Assembly (NCBI GenBank): GCA_024449915.1
Contig: JAMZAV010000901.1
Coordinates: 124,001-188,000, forward strand
DNA from: Sweltsa coloradensis
Taxonomy: Eukaryota; Arthropoda; Insecta; Plecoptera; Chloroperlidae
DNA: 64,000 nucleotides
Direction of reading: 5' to 3'
Shown one piece after another: positions 43,831 through 55,559 of the stretch. The notes beneath the pieces are model-generated. The model had not been told where the DNA came from, ran no database searches, and saw only the letters and a list, made by a program, of their open reading frames with translations. Positions within the stretch are counted from its first letter, which is position 1; each line of letters opens with the position of its first letter. The position numbers and the translations under genes were made by a program.

Positions 43831-43850
43831 CATAGCGTCGCGACGCTATG
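43831..43850. repeat. Perfect 20-bp palindrome CATAGCGTCGCGACGCTATG
   Basis: Perfectly self-complementary 20-mer with two overlapping CGTCGCG-type sites. It shares GCGTCGCGACG with the inverted arms of the 3.6-kb element (GGCGTCGCGACG). Confidence 0.9.
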
Positions 43851-43989
43851 TAGGCGAACGAAATGTTGAGTTAATCAACCTTAAAAAGATAGCTGTGGGT
43901 GTTGGGAATCGAATGGTTTGCGTGAACCTTTGCCACCCCGTTTGAGCCTTCAATTTTGCCTATCGGAACGACTAAGCCTCCGCTAGGCG

Positions 43990-44165
43990 GAGATCCAGTT
44001 AGCGAGTTCGACGAGCGTCGTCCCGACTTTAAACCTCTGTAACTTTTTAATGGGTATATCACTAAATCTGAAATTCGAGCACTAACGTAGCACTAACCAA
44101 CTACAGATTTACAATCCGGTGGCTAGGTTTTGGCGGGCCAACTTGACAGACACGCTCGATTGACC
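43990..44165 (-). repeat. Inverted copy of the TTAGTGCT repeat
   Basis: Minus strand matches 33115-33290: TCGATTG, GGCCCGCCAAAACCTAGCCA, TAGTTGGTTAGTGCTACGTT, GTTAAAAAGTTACAGAGG and GTCGGGACG. Only the first unit is present. Confidence 0.65.
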
Positions 44166-44319
44166 AATGATAGTGAACTTCGTTGTAAAGTAGTTTAGGG
44201 AGCGAAAATTTAAAAATTAGGTTTGGCTGCCTCTCCGTATTACAACACGTAGTTCGAATGTATTAACGATAAAAAAAAGTCGTAAAAACTGTTTTACAAA
44301 TAAAACTAAGATAACATAA

Positions 44320-44929
44320 TTGGATGAGCGTAGCGAGCGAAGCGAAGATTCCATTTCACTACACTGGAGAAAAAAATCCGGAATGTTTTTTTTTTCCTTT
44401 TTTTTTTTCTGTATTATTGTGTGTTTGTCAGCACGATTCCGGCTAAACCGATACTCCAATTGCGATGAAATTTAATGAGGCCTTTGAAATCTCTGAACTT
44501 AGAACTGCCACGTTTTTGAGCGCAATTGAAAAATTATTTCTCACGAAAATCGCAATTTTACGATTTTTTTCGATTTTTTAAAAATTTCTTTGACTTATAA
44601 CACCTACATGCTTTATCCGATTTTAATGATTTTTTCACAGAACCATAATTTTATGAATTAAGATATTCGTGTGAAATTTGAGCGCAATCGAAAAATTATT
44701 TCTCATGAAAATCGAAATTTTACGATTTTTTTCTTTTTTAAAATTACAATTAATTAAAAAAATTAAAAATTAAAGTTTATTTTTTATTTAATTTAAATTA
44801 ATTTAAAAAAAATCTTCAACTTTGTAATGATTTTTTCACAGAACAACAGAAAATCCGCATAACAAATGGCAGCTCAATGCACCAATTACGTTCATCCAAC
44901 AACGCGGCGGGACTTAAGCGTTTTCCTAG
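44320..44929 (+). mobile_element. HINE-like element, full ends, shortened interior
   Basis: TTGGATGAGCGTAGCGAGCG start, poly-T tract at 44385-44410, only two internal blocks, inverted start motif, hairpin AACGC..GCGTT, CTAG at 44926-44929. At 610 bp it is about 160 bp shorter than its relatives. Confidence 0.8.
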
Positions 44930-45346
44930 TATATACACAGAATAACGAGCAAGTTTATAAGTAATTATTATTGAGGGCCTATCACAAATTCATTACAATT
45001 TTTAGTATTATTATTTTAATTGGGGCAATTTTTCCCATATTGAAAGACTTCTGTTCTACATACATGGAAATTTATTATGTATGTCATGTAGGGCCTATGT
45101 AAGATATTTGCATAAATTTCATATTTAAAAAAACTAAATATTGGGCGCAGTGCGCAGGCTGAAGCCGGTAAAAGCAAATACTCTGACTACACTATACACC
45201 CAAAACTAGCCCTATATAGCCAAACGTTGAGGGAAGAATGTCTTTGTGTTCGAGTAATTTTAAATGAAAAGTTATAAAAATCGTAACCCGTTATCGATAA
45301 GAAGTAAACAATAATGATGGGATCAATAAAAAAAGGTAAAAAAAAT
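44930..45346. other. No recognised gene
   Basis: AT-rich spacer before the tRNA-like sequence. Confidence 0.25.
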
Positions 45347-45419
45347 TTCACAGCCGGGACTCGATCCGGCGACCTTTCGCTTACAAAACGAGCGCGCTAA
45401 CCGCTGGACCAACTGCGAC
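45347..45419 (-). tRNA. tRNA-Thr(TGT)-like sequence, probably a pseudo-tRNA or SINE head
   Basis: 73 nt on the minus strand. TTGGTCCAGCGGTTAGCGC (A box), a TTTGTAA loop presenting TGT with four paired bases around it, and GGATCGAGTCC (B box). GTCGCAG pairs with CTGTGAA at six of seven positions counting G-U. The T arm is one base short of the usual pattern (GCCGG-ATCGAGTC-CCGGC), and the 3' trailer is A/T-rich. It may be a true but altered tRNA gene; a SINE relic is at least as likely. Confidence 0.45.
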
Positions 45420-46045
45420 CACAGAGCATAGGTGGTCCTTAGCGATCCGTCCGCTTCCTTCAACCCAGCAGATATGCACGCCGACTCAAAGCGAGCGTAA
45501 AAGTTTTGTGATGGCAATTAGGACACTTTTAATACTTTTAAAGTCGACTGCCAATATTTCTTGATTGAAATTGATGTCTGTACACAGCATGTGTATGCAA
45601 TTACTGTTTACTTTGGTATGATACACTTTCGAGGTGGCAGTTCTCTCGACGTATATACACTCGATTCGAATGAGAAGGCTGCCCGTGCCATGTTGCCAAG
45701 CCAAATACCAGGTTGGCCAAACTCTCAAGAAGAAGTTTCCAACTATTACATATCGAATATTTATTGTTTATAATTACATGCAAGCCAATCATATTGAATG
45801 TTTAATGTTTAACGAACTTAGCATTATTTCGTCCATTGGCTCATTTGCCTAATTTAGTGATTAACGTGTTATTTTGATGGGACGTTTCGATTTCCGAGGT
45901 TGGCAAATAAATAGGTTTTCCTAAAATGTAACAATTAAAAATAAATCAATATGTACTTACTGTAGTAAAATTAGCTACAGTTGTAAGATTATCTGATATA
46001 AAAAATACTAACTAGGCCCTATTTTATAAGCTGTTACTGAATAAT
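45420..46045. other. No recognised gene
   Basis: Overlapping opposite-strand frames at 45486-45852 lack domains. Confidence 0.25.
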
Positions 46046-47215
46046 AATATTATACTCTTGAGTCCGCTGGTACACTCGCTGGAGCCACTTTAGAAAATAG
46101 GAGTCAACATACAGTTGTTGGTGAGCTATCATCAGAGGAAAAGAAAAACGGTTATGGAGTACCTCAGGGATCCGTTCTTGGACCATTACTTTTTATAATT
46201 TATATTAATGATATGTACAATTGTGTTGAATTGATATTTCATAATTTGTTTGCTGATGACACCCTTATTTCGTTCTCTGCAAAAGATGTCCTCTATGTAA
46301 TTCAAATTATAAATATAAACTTAAGGAGACTGTATAAATGGCTGTTAGTTAATAAGCAAAAACTTAATACAATGAAATCAAAATGTATGATAATACTAGG
46401 TAACAGCAAAAGTGTGATTGCACGTGAGGAAGTTGAACAGTTAATCAGTATCAATCCAATACTGATTCATGGAGAACAAATAGAATTAGTATATGAAATT
46501 AAATACCTAGGATATCTTATTGATCACAAGTTGACGTTCAATATAGTCATGCTAACTATATGATAAATAAAATCAGTAAAAAAATAGGATTTATGTCTAG
46601 GATAAGTGAACACTTATCAAGTTGGTCGTTAAAATTGATCTATAATACAATAATCCGTCCACATTTTGAATATTGTAGTATTATAATGTTAAATTTTAAT
46701 GAAAGAGAAAAAGATGCATTGCAATGTTTGCAAAATAAAGCTATGAGAGTAATATTAAAGTGTAATAGGTATACAAGTATAAAAACTATGCTAAGAACAA
46801 TGAATTGGATGTGTGTCAGACAGAAGCTTCATTACGATGTTTTGGTATTTCTATTTAAACTAAAAAATGATTGTTTTCCAGCATATTTTAACGAATTCAA
46901 ATCATATAATAATAATGTACATGAACATAAAACAAGGTCAATAAATAATTTTAATGCTAAATATGTGAACAAAGTTGCAACTCAAAAATTATTATTTTAT
47001 GCTGGTTTAAGAATGTTTGATAAGTTGCCTAAAAGTATAAAAAATATAACAAAAAAAACTTGTTAAAATTTAAATCTGAATGTATGTATTTGTTTATCAA
47101 CCAAACAATTAGAAAGAGTTACTAGAAATAAATGTAATGTATGAAATGTTTTGTATTGTAATGTGTGTAATAGCTGATGAAGCTAAATAAATGAATTGTA
47201 TTGTATTGTATAATG
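46046..47215 (+). pseudogene. LINE, 5'-truncated, RT palm to 3' tail
   Basis: Starts within RT as NRSQHTVVGELSSEEKK, then GVPQGSVLGPLLFIIYINDM, catalytic NLFADDTLISF and ELVYEIKYLGYLIDHKLTF. A frame shift at about 46560 leads to the thumb/C-terminal part (SLKLIYNTIIRPHFEYCSII, LQNKAMRVILKCNRYTSIKT, KLLFYAGLRMFDKLPKSIKN). The 3' end is CTGATGAAGCTAAATAAATG with (TTGTA)n. Coding is intact except for the single shift, so it is a rather young copy of a Jockey/CR1-like LINE. Confidence 0.88.
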
Positions 47216-47313
47216 AAAGGTATGAAAAATAAGACATCATATTTTGGTCCTGACAAACTACCTAATACAATTATATAGAGATCAATTAACTACATAGCAG
47301 CTCCCCTGGCTTA

Positions 47314-47965
47314 TTGGATGAGCGTAGCAAGCGAAGCAAAGATTCCATTCCACTACACTGGAGAAAAAAATCCGGAATGTTTTTCTTTTTTTCTGTTTGT
47401 ATTATTGTGTGTTTGTTAACACGATTCCGGCTAAACCGATACTCCAATTGCGATAAATTTTATGGAGGCCTTTGAAATCTCTGAACTTAGAACTGCCACG
47501 TTTTTTAGCGTAATCGAAAAATTATTTCTCATTAAAATCGCAATTTTACGATTTTTTTCGATTTTTTTTAAAATTCTTCGACTTATAACACCTACATGCT
47601 TCATTTGATTGCAATGATTTTTGCACAGAACCTTTATTTTATGAATTAAAATATTCATGTGACATTTGACCGTAATCAAAAAATTATTTCTTGTGAAAAT
47701 CGCAATTTTACAGTTTTTTTTTTTGATTTTTAAAATTTCTTTGACTTATAACAACTACCGGTACATGCTTTATCCGATTGTAATGATTTTACACAGAACC
47801 TTAATTTATTAATATATGCGTGTGAAATTTGAGCGTAATCGAAAAATTATTTCTAGTGAAAATCGCAATTTTACGATTTGTTTCGATTTTTTGAATTTCT
47901 TCGACTTGTAACACCTACATGCTTTATCCGATTTTAATGATTTTATTTTTTTCACAGCACCTTAA
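47314..47965 (+). mobile_element. HINE-like element, 3'-truncated
   Basis: Start TTGGATGAGCGTAGCAAGCG and four internal CACCTACATGC/TTTTCACAG blocks, but it ends after CACAGCACCTTAAG; the inverted motif, hairpin and CTAG are absent. Confidence 0.75.
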
Positions 47966-48599
47966 GAGAATATAGGACATGTGAACATAGGCAGAATTTT
48001 GAAAATAACGTTGACTTCCAGCAAATTGCTGTTTTCTCGGCCGTTAATCAACCGATCGGCATAAATTCTTCAGCAATATAATTGTGAAGGTTTTCTATAG
48101 AGCCCTGTGGTGGCGGATTTTGAGAAAATGAATACTTTTATCTAGCATGAATTTTTTAATATTGCATCATTTTTACAAAAATGCTGTTTCACGCGCTGTT
48201 TCATGGAACTTTAAAAAATACCCTTACATTCTTATTTCAGAAAACTTTACTCTAGCGCCCTGAATTGATGAATTTGCTCTTCAACCCAGTCAACAGAATT
48301 GTTCTATCGCCAACCGTTTAGGAAAAAACAGCAATTTCCCAGGCATTGTTTAGCGTTTTTTCGTTCGACTGTAGTCCGCTAGGTGGCGTAGGCGCTGCGA
48401 AAAAGTCTTGAGACGATGTTGTGTTCGAGAGAGTTATTTGTGGAATTTGAGGGGAGGTAAGTAACAGTATCTTGTTACGCGTAGCAATACTGGCCATTGA
48501 ATTTCCGACGTAAAATTTATGACAGAACCGGGATTTGTGACAAGGACCTTGGAGCATTGCATTGGGTTGGAACTATTTATATAGGACACCATTTATCAT
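47966..48599. other. No recognised gene
   Basis: The minus-strand frame 48318-48557 has no domain. Confidence 0.25.
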
Positions 48600-48607
48600 A
48601 TTATTTT

Positions 48608-49627
48608 TAGGGTTGCCGTTCGATACAAATTTCAGTATCGATAATCGGACCAGTTAAATCGATTATCGATCGCGATAATCGAATTAAAAAAATATCGATC
48701 GATAATCGATAATCGAATCAAAATTAGGCCTAAACTTGCTCGTATACCGACGCGGACCGTGGACCTTTTGCGAGTGCATCCTTTTGTTCCTTCTATTTGC
48801 TCAGAACAGGGTTTTTCCACGCTATAATAGTCTTTCACGAGCTCCCCCTCCCCCCCCCCACCCCACGCGTCTGGCCGGCGCGACGAGAGCGAGCTAAGTG
48901 GAGTAGACAGACCGCGCTACGCTACCCAGCTTGATTGAGTGTTGTCTTTGTGAAGGTCGTTCTTCTTGGAAATTGTGGTTCTGTGAAGTTTCATTTCAGC
49001 TTTTGTTGAGATTGTCGTTCATTCATTTACGAGATATCAGTTTAACTATTCAATGTTCCGATATTTATTTCGTGACGAGATGAATATTGTTAAGACATTA
49101 GTATGGAAGACGACGGAATATTGGTATGAGAGAACTGATAAGATAATATTATCGTAGCACTACGGAAAGAAGAAAAGCGATTACGAGTTGGCGTGGAATG
49201 GGGAGGAATGCATCTCGATAAAATACTTGTTGACCTTGCTTGGCCGTGACGCGCCGAGGTTGTGCAATCAGCGCCTAATCGGCGCGTGAATGCAGCCACC
49301 TGCCGCCCGAGCCAAGCCGGCCCGTAACACACACGCGTCATGCTGGTGGCCTATACTGCACAGTGCAGGCGCTTCGTACTTCACGCCTTACGAGTGCATG
49401 TAGATCTCGCAGTGGACGCATTTTTCACGGAATAAAGCGATTAATGTCTTGACTGGTACTATTTTATGAAGTTCTGCAGAGCAGGCGGTAAATTACAAAA
49501 TTTCGGGCAGGCGAGCTATTCGATTATCGAAATATCGATAATCGATTCTGGAAGACTGTATCGATTATCGATCGTTTCGGGAAATAATCGTATCGATCGA
49601 TATATCGATTATCAAACGGCAACCCTA
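48608..49627. mobile_element. Non-autonomous hAT element (1020 bp) rich in ATCGAT
   Basis: Ends TAGGGTTGCCGTTCGATA and TATCAAACGGCAACCCTA are inverted with one mismatch. ATTATTTT is repeated perfectly on both sides (48600-48607, 49628-49635), an 8-bp hAT duplication. ATCGAT and GATAATCGA words cluster in the first and last 150 bp. The centre is G+C-richer and codes for nothing recognisable. A piece of the left end recurs at 61340. Confidence 0.92.
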
Positions 49628-49949
49628 ATTATTTTGTCCCAACAGAGTATTATCAAAATAAAAATATGATTATTGTTCTTGTTCGTTGTAAGTAGTCTAT
49701 ACTATTTTTAAATGTTCTATGCATTGTGTTTAGTGCTAGTGATGATGCCATGTTGTTTATTTTCCTTAAAAAAAAACACGAATATTTGGCCGGATTAATC
49801 AATTTGAAGGGCAATTACAATGGTAAAAATGAAGTGCCCCCATTTAGTTTATGAAACTGACGGTCTTGCTGAGATGATTGTCAAAAATAAGATTGATTGA
49901 TATTGACCTTTACGACTTCCGACTACGCAATATGTGTGGGAGTCGGGCT

Positions 49950-50045
49950 AGCGCACTTCACCCGCCAAAAATATTTGCACAAACAAGAATTGGAACCCTG
50001 GACCTTGTGAATCGGAAGCAAGAATTATCCCTAAGGCCCTCATTT
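49950..50045 (-). repeat. tRNA-like SINE relic
   Basis: Minus strand: GGGCCTTAGGGATAATTC, CTTGCTTCCGATTCACAAGG and GGTCCAGGGTTCCAATTC (B-box-like). Stems are poorly kept. Confidence 0.35.
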
Positions 50046-50520
50046 ATCATATTAGTTAGTAAGTTAATGTTGTTTTAGGGCACTCAACAGTAGAGTTATC
50101 AGTGCCCATGTCAAGTGTATTGGAATCTTCAAAATTTTCTTTTCCCATAATTGTGGATTACCACCATGTTTTCTTCCCTCCAAAGGGAGGAACGTAAGGG
50201 AAGACGCGGGGGGTTAATGGGAAGGATTGAGGATGTTGGATAGGCTGGGTTAAACTGGGTGGGAACGGAGGAGTGCTCGTTGCAGAGAGGGCCGGCAAGT
50301 ATGGAGAAGAAAAAAGTGAAAGAAGAAAATAAATATGAGTATAAGGCTGTGTGAATGAAGAAAGGTGTGATAAAAAGTTGCACGAGAGCACGCTCTGCAA
50401 CACGCACCCCAACCGGCCAGAGCTCGCCCTTAGTTTTGGGGAATACACTACTTGTCCCTTACTCACAGGCCAAACCACGGGAAGGTAGCGAGTTGGACTT
50501 TGATTCGTAATTATTTATAA
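50046..50520 (-). repeat. SINE-like element, (AACT) tail, copy 1
   Basis: On the minus strand it begins AAAGTCCAACTCGCTACCTT, includes GGCGAGCTCTGGCCGGTTGG, TCCATACTTGCCGGCCCTCT and CCCCCCGCGTCTTCC, and ends GCCCTAAAACAACATTAAC with a short AACT tail. Nearly identical to 60505-60960 in the opposite orientation. The 92-118 codon frames are conserved only because the repeats are alike. Confidence 0.75.
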
Positions 50521-50694
50521 TTTATTATTGTTGTGATGAAGGTACAAGTAAATAATTTTAAAATATATGATTTATTTACATAGGTAGAGCTATGTGCTAT
50601 CGATGATACGTTTCATCAGATTGATTCATCAATGTTGTCGGCGAATACACAAGTAACACAATAGAAGAAATCAAGATCTCTTTTTAGGTTTTAA

Positions 50695-51300
50695 CCCGAG
50701 AGTAGTCGCGCCCCTGTTTGTGACGTTAGTAGTCGCGCGCGGTCCTTTAGACCGCATTATTTATTATGGGCTAAGAACGTTAGGATGACGTTTTGATTAC
50801 CAATATAAGATAATTTACCATATATGTGACAGCATACATGGTTATATTAATCAATTATCAATCAATAATCAATAAATAATCAATCAATAATCAATGAAAC
50901 ACAGAATGTTGCAAACCTACAAAAAGGTATAAAAATATGTTTTGAAACACCCTGTAGTTCGAATTATTAGTAAACCAAGACAATAATATTATGCCAACAC
51001 TGTATGTTGAAGAATATTCAACCTACAATAACAAAATACATGTCTCATAATAGTGATTGAGTATGCATATTTTTGCCTCCCTTAGTAGTCGCGCAGCGGT
51101 CGAAAAGACCAAGCAACCGAACAGGACCTCTTATCTTAGTTGAAGTTCTGCAAAACACTGAATCGCGTATTGCACACTGGCTTCACAAATCTATTTTGGG
51201 AAGGTAGGCGGAACTAGACAAGCCACGCATGCGCGCTGTACAAATACCAACTGTTGAAAAAAAAAGTCGGTCCAAAAGACCACACGCGACTACTCTCGGG
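50695..51300. mobile_element. piggyBac-like non-autonomous element (606 bp)
   Basis: CCCGAGAGTAGTCGCG at the left and CGCGACTACTCTCGGG at the right are perfectly inverted, both flanked by TTAA (50691-50694, 51301-51304). AGTAGTCGCG recurs inside (about 50730 and 51083), each next to GGTC..GACC pairs. No transposase. Confidence 0.9.
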
Positions 51301-51304
51301 TTAA

Positions 51305-52928
51305 ACCAGTCCCTGACAGCCCTTTGGATACGAATTGTCTCCAAGTATTATATTTATGCACTTACGCATACGCTAACGGAGACGAATAAGGTTTGTATAA
51401 ACGAATAAATTAATGTGGGGTCTGGTTCTGTTAGATATCGTAAGTGCGACAACGATTATCATAATCATTATCGGTGATTATCGTTCGGTGAATGTGTGAC
51501 TGTGTTGTCTTGGGGGTGAGGAATGGGTAGAGGCCGAGCAAACTGTGCATCTGGCTATCATCCTACAGCTGTCAGATAACACGTGCTGTATCACGCGAAG
51601 CTTTGATTACTATATGAAGCATGTGCTTTATTTTGACCATCTACGTCTATTGACGTCAAGGTGGGTCATAGGAAGAGGGAAAAGACAAAGTTAAGTTTCA
51701 ATGCAAAAATGAGATGCCTTTTCTTTTCATTGAATTATAAACAAAGCGCGGCTTGAAGACTACAGGTCAGAAAAAATCCACGGACAAGAGAGAACGGCAG
51801 GTTTCTTGCCTAGAATGCCTATAGTTTCTAGTAGTCGACAATCTTCTAAAAACTAGTATAGTAGTAGTAGGACATGCGTTTTAGGCAAATTGCTTTACGC
51901 TCGGCAGACTGACACGACAGGCGTCTGAAATTTCGAACATCTAAATATATGGCTCTACAGTAACAAATTTCTTAAATTTGTTTTAAAATAATTAATAAAA
52001 CATATATTAGTTTAAACGAATTTCAAATTCCAAATCCAAATGACTATATATATTCGTGATTTTTTTGGAGATGATTAAGAAAAAAATTGTGAAATCTATG
52101 ACCTTAGGGCTGTGTATGTGTGCTTTATTGACAACTTTGCAAAGTTGCATATATGTCGGATGCTTCTTGGCCGAGCGAATAGTTATTTGCTAACTGCAAA
52201 ATGTGCCCTATTCCCTCTGAAGGCGAGATTACGTATTGAAATTACAAAACTAATATTAAATCATCCGCTCGCGTTGTATACCACACTCACGCTCCGCTGA
52301 CAAAAGCGGACACTTCAATTTGAAACTAAGAGAACATTCAAAATATTTTAACTTACACCTGCCAGGTCTTTGTCTGGAATAAATAACCTTGTCTCTTGAA
52401 AATCACACTTCAATATACAATTAGTTCAATTTTTCCAAGGACACTCATGGAACAATTGCAGTCATTCTTCACAGCGAAATAAAAATCAAGTCTGCAAAAG
52501 TTCTACGATAATATTTTAATCCCACACACTCACAGAGTTGAAACTATTAAATCAATCAATGACTACATCTAAGAGTGTGTACGATATTTACAAACTATTT
52601 ACAAAATGATGTCAAAATGTGACGCGTGCTACCCACTGGTGGTGTCCAGCACCCTCAAGATAACGTATAGCATGTTCTGAATGCGATCTATTTTGTTCGT
52701 CAATATATATATAGTTAGATTGAAATCATCATAACAATACCAATATTACTACTTTGTCCAATATTTGATCCGGAGTGGATACTGCCACAGACTATAAATC
52801 CTCATTTCACAAAATATATTCTGAATAATTCAAGAATTCATTCTAGAGTTTCGATATTTGCGATTCACATAATTGGACTTCACAATAAAAGAACACATTG
52901 GAGACGATGGTGATTTTTGTTGCTTAAC
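51305..52928. other. No recognised gene
   Basis: Frame 52112-52300 has no domain. No terminal repeats found. Confidence 0.25.
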
Positions 52929-53062
52929 CTATCTTAGTAATGCACTAAGGCTATTCGAGACGATGAGAGGAGAAAGATGAGGGTGAAGGACGAATAAAAA
53001 AACATGCGATATCCGGAATTCGAACACACGTGCTCGTAGAGCCATACGCAAACAGTGTCGGA
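52929..53062 (-). repeat. tRNA-like SINE relic
   Basis: Minus strand: TTTGCGTATGGCTCTACGAG, GTGTGTTCGAATTCCGG (B-box-like), then CACCCTCATCTTTCTCC and TCGTCTCGAATAGCC. The latter part also resembles 62730-62775 and 12735-12755. It is one of the dispersed SINE families. Confidence 0.45.
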
Positions 53063-53865
53063 GTTGAAGAGAAATTAGATAATCATTTCTCTTCAATCGG
53101 GTCGCGACCTGATGTTGAAGTTGTAAATTTACGAATAACATTTTGGTTACACATCGCATTCGTTGTCTTTTTGTTTTTTTTTAAGTTAGTGCGTGTGAGC
53201 TGCGGATGGAAGTTTCAGTTTTGCCAATCGAAAAATTTCAAATTTGTCACTTTAACAATGTAAAATTACGTACTAGTTGATAGTGATACTATATTTTACA
53301 ATTATCTATTTACATCCTAATTTATGAAAGTAACTTTGGTAGAAATAGTGTCCAATTAGATATTAACAATTTGCTGGATGGGGTCAGCCGGAGGGCACTG
53401 GGGTAGGGGATCTATCGAATTTTTAAATTTTGCAACTTTTAAAAGCCCAAATACTTCTAAAAAATGTGAAATTGTCTATGCAACGTAAACCGGAGAGTCG
53501 TGATGGTCGCGTTCGCCCGCCCTCGCCCTTCCCCATATCCGCCCCTGTCATACAGCCACTGCCAGTTATAAACTTTAATGTTTCCTTGACAATGGCTAAA
53601 ACTAATTCAATTTTGTAATTTTGGTTCGGAGATAGTACAACTCTACAATATCATCTTGTAGGCCTACGCATAAATTACTTTTACGCGCTAGTGCGTGTCA
53701 TGTCATCTTATGTAAGTGGATAGGGGTTTATTTTGATTTCTAGCTCAGTAAAATGCTTGGTTAATATATTTTTTGTAGTAAATCATAGATAATGTATTAC
53801 TTTTTATTATAATATATAGCAATTATTCAAAATGAGCACGTTGCCATAAATTTTTTGGAAACAAA
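53063..53865. other. No recognised gene
   Basis: Frames 53030-53618 have no domain. Confidence 0.25.
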
Positions 53866-54512
53866 AGGTTTGTTTGGTTAACCTAGTGTAGTGTAGACTT
53901 GTGTAATGTAGGTGTAGGCCTTGAAATCAAATTACACTACACTTTACCCAGGATAACCAAACGTTTTTTAAGCTACACTCTACACTAGATTCGCTCACAT
54001 CGAACTGTCAAACTAAAAAACATAATAAAACAACAAACAGTACTGTTGAAGGCACTAAATGAGTCAAAATGATAGAAAATGTGTACTATCTGAACGATGA
54101 AAAGCTATTTGGAATATAAACTTCAATAGTGCTTGTCCTAATTGAGGTTAGAGTACCCTACGCATTTGCCGTCATCACAAAACATAGTGCCATAAATAAA
54201 ATACTCCGAATCAGTTTCTAATACGTTATTATAGACTATTAATTGATTTTAGGAGTTATATCGGATTGTCAATGAAAGAATGTGTCATTCATCATGTTTT
54301 AAGCTGTTTCTCTTCAAATGTTGCGCCTAAATTTCTACACCTACACTCTACACGACCTCCTAGAGCTCGTGTAGAAATGCTACACTTTACACTACACGAA
54401 GTCAAACCAAACGGCTACACTTTACACTACACTTAATACGAAAACGCTTTTTAGACATTTTGAGCCTACACTACTGTAAAGTGTAAGTTCGTGTAGCAAA
54501 CCAAACAAACCT
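53866..54512. mobile_element. DNA element with TACAC-rich ends
   Basis: AGGTTTGTTTGGTT at the left and AACCAAACAAACCT at the right are inverted. Inside, AACCAAACG recurs and CTACACTTTACACTACAC-type words repeat many times in both halves. No target duplication could be fixed and no protein is present, so the superfamily is unknown. Confidence 0.65.
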
Positions 54513-55404
54513 AATGTACTGAAATATAGTAATGAAACTGCTCTATCAACAAACAAAGTTGAAAGCAGTAGGTATTGAGAAGTCAGTATTTTATTCACCC
54601 CCTCCTCTATATTTTGGATATGACAGTAATTTCAACTCACTGTTTTTAATGGCACACTACCAACTGTGTAGTACTTTACAATATTTAGATCACAAATATT
54701 TGAAAATATATTATTTGTATTAATTTTTGTGTAACATATTGTAGTAAAATGTAGTGTTGATACTGGTGATGTATCAATAAAATAAAACTTGAAGCACCAA
54801 GAGATTGATAAATAATCAACCTATCATTAACCCTTCAAAAAAGCTAGAATTTTATTTTTCCTCTTCTCGCCATGATGTCACGATGTCCAGATGTCCAGAA
54901 CACCGTTTTACAACATTAGTTTCAAGTGTCAACATACTGTTTTTTATGGTATTGTTAGGTATAGATGACTATGAGTTGTATGCCTAACATAACACTTGGC
55001 AAACTGGTTAGTTCAAGAAGATTGTGCCACAATAAGTGAAATAAATAAAATAACCTTTTGTTTTGACAAAAGTATTTTATGTTGATTGGCGTACAACTAT
55101 ATACCTTCCATCTAAACACAGAAGAAATATATACAGAATAAACCTCCTGTGAGTGTGACATAAATTTTCCCAGACACGATCTAAAAACTACGACGGACTG
55201 CCAAGCGACACGTCATTGCGAGTTCCGTCTTCCGTGCAGTACTTGCTGGGTCTGTGATTGTGAAGTGTCGAGTTACTTATATCCCTCACTCCCAGTCTCC
55301 CACGGCTCGCCATCATTACCCCTATCCTCCCGCTTCTCCCCCGGATGCGAGACTTTCAACGGTGTAATCGAAGAAGCCGGCGTCTCTTCAATGTACCATT
55401 TTGT
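54513..55404. other. No recognised gene
   Basis: Frames 54532-55161 have no domain. Confidence 0.25.
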
Positions 55405-55554
55405 CTTAATTTTATGAATTAATATATTCGTTTGAAATTTGAGCGTAATCGAAATATTATTTCTCATGGAAATCACAATTTTTCGCTTTTTCCGTTTAAA
55501 AAAGTTACGCTCATCCAACAACGCGCCTGAAAATGCGTTTGCGAAGATTCCTTG
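55405..55554 (+). mobile_element. HINE-like element, 3' fragment with alternative hairpin
   Basis: AATATATTCGTTTGAAATTTG..ATTATTTCTCATGG leads to TACGCTCATCCAACAACGC and the ending GCCTGAAAATGCGTTTGCGAAG..CCTTG. The same alternative ending closes the 62842-63618 copy. The 5' half is missing. Confidence 0.65.
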
Positions 55555-55559
55555 TTTAA

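Noticed and set aside
50158..50478. 92-118 codon frames conserved between 50.2 and 60.7 kb
   Set aside because: Conservation is explained by near-identical SINE-like repeats; two frames overlap and neither has a domain.
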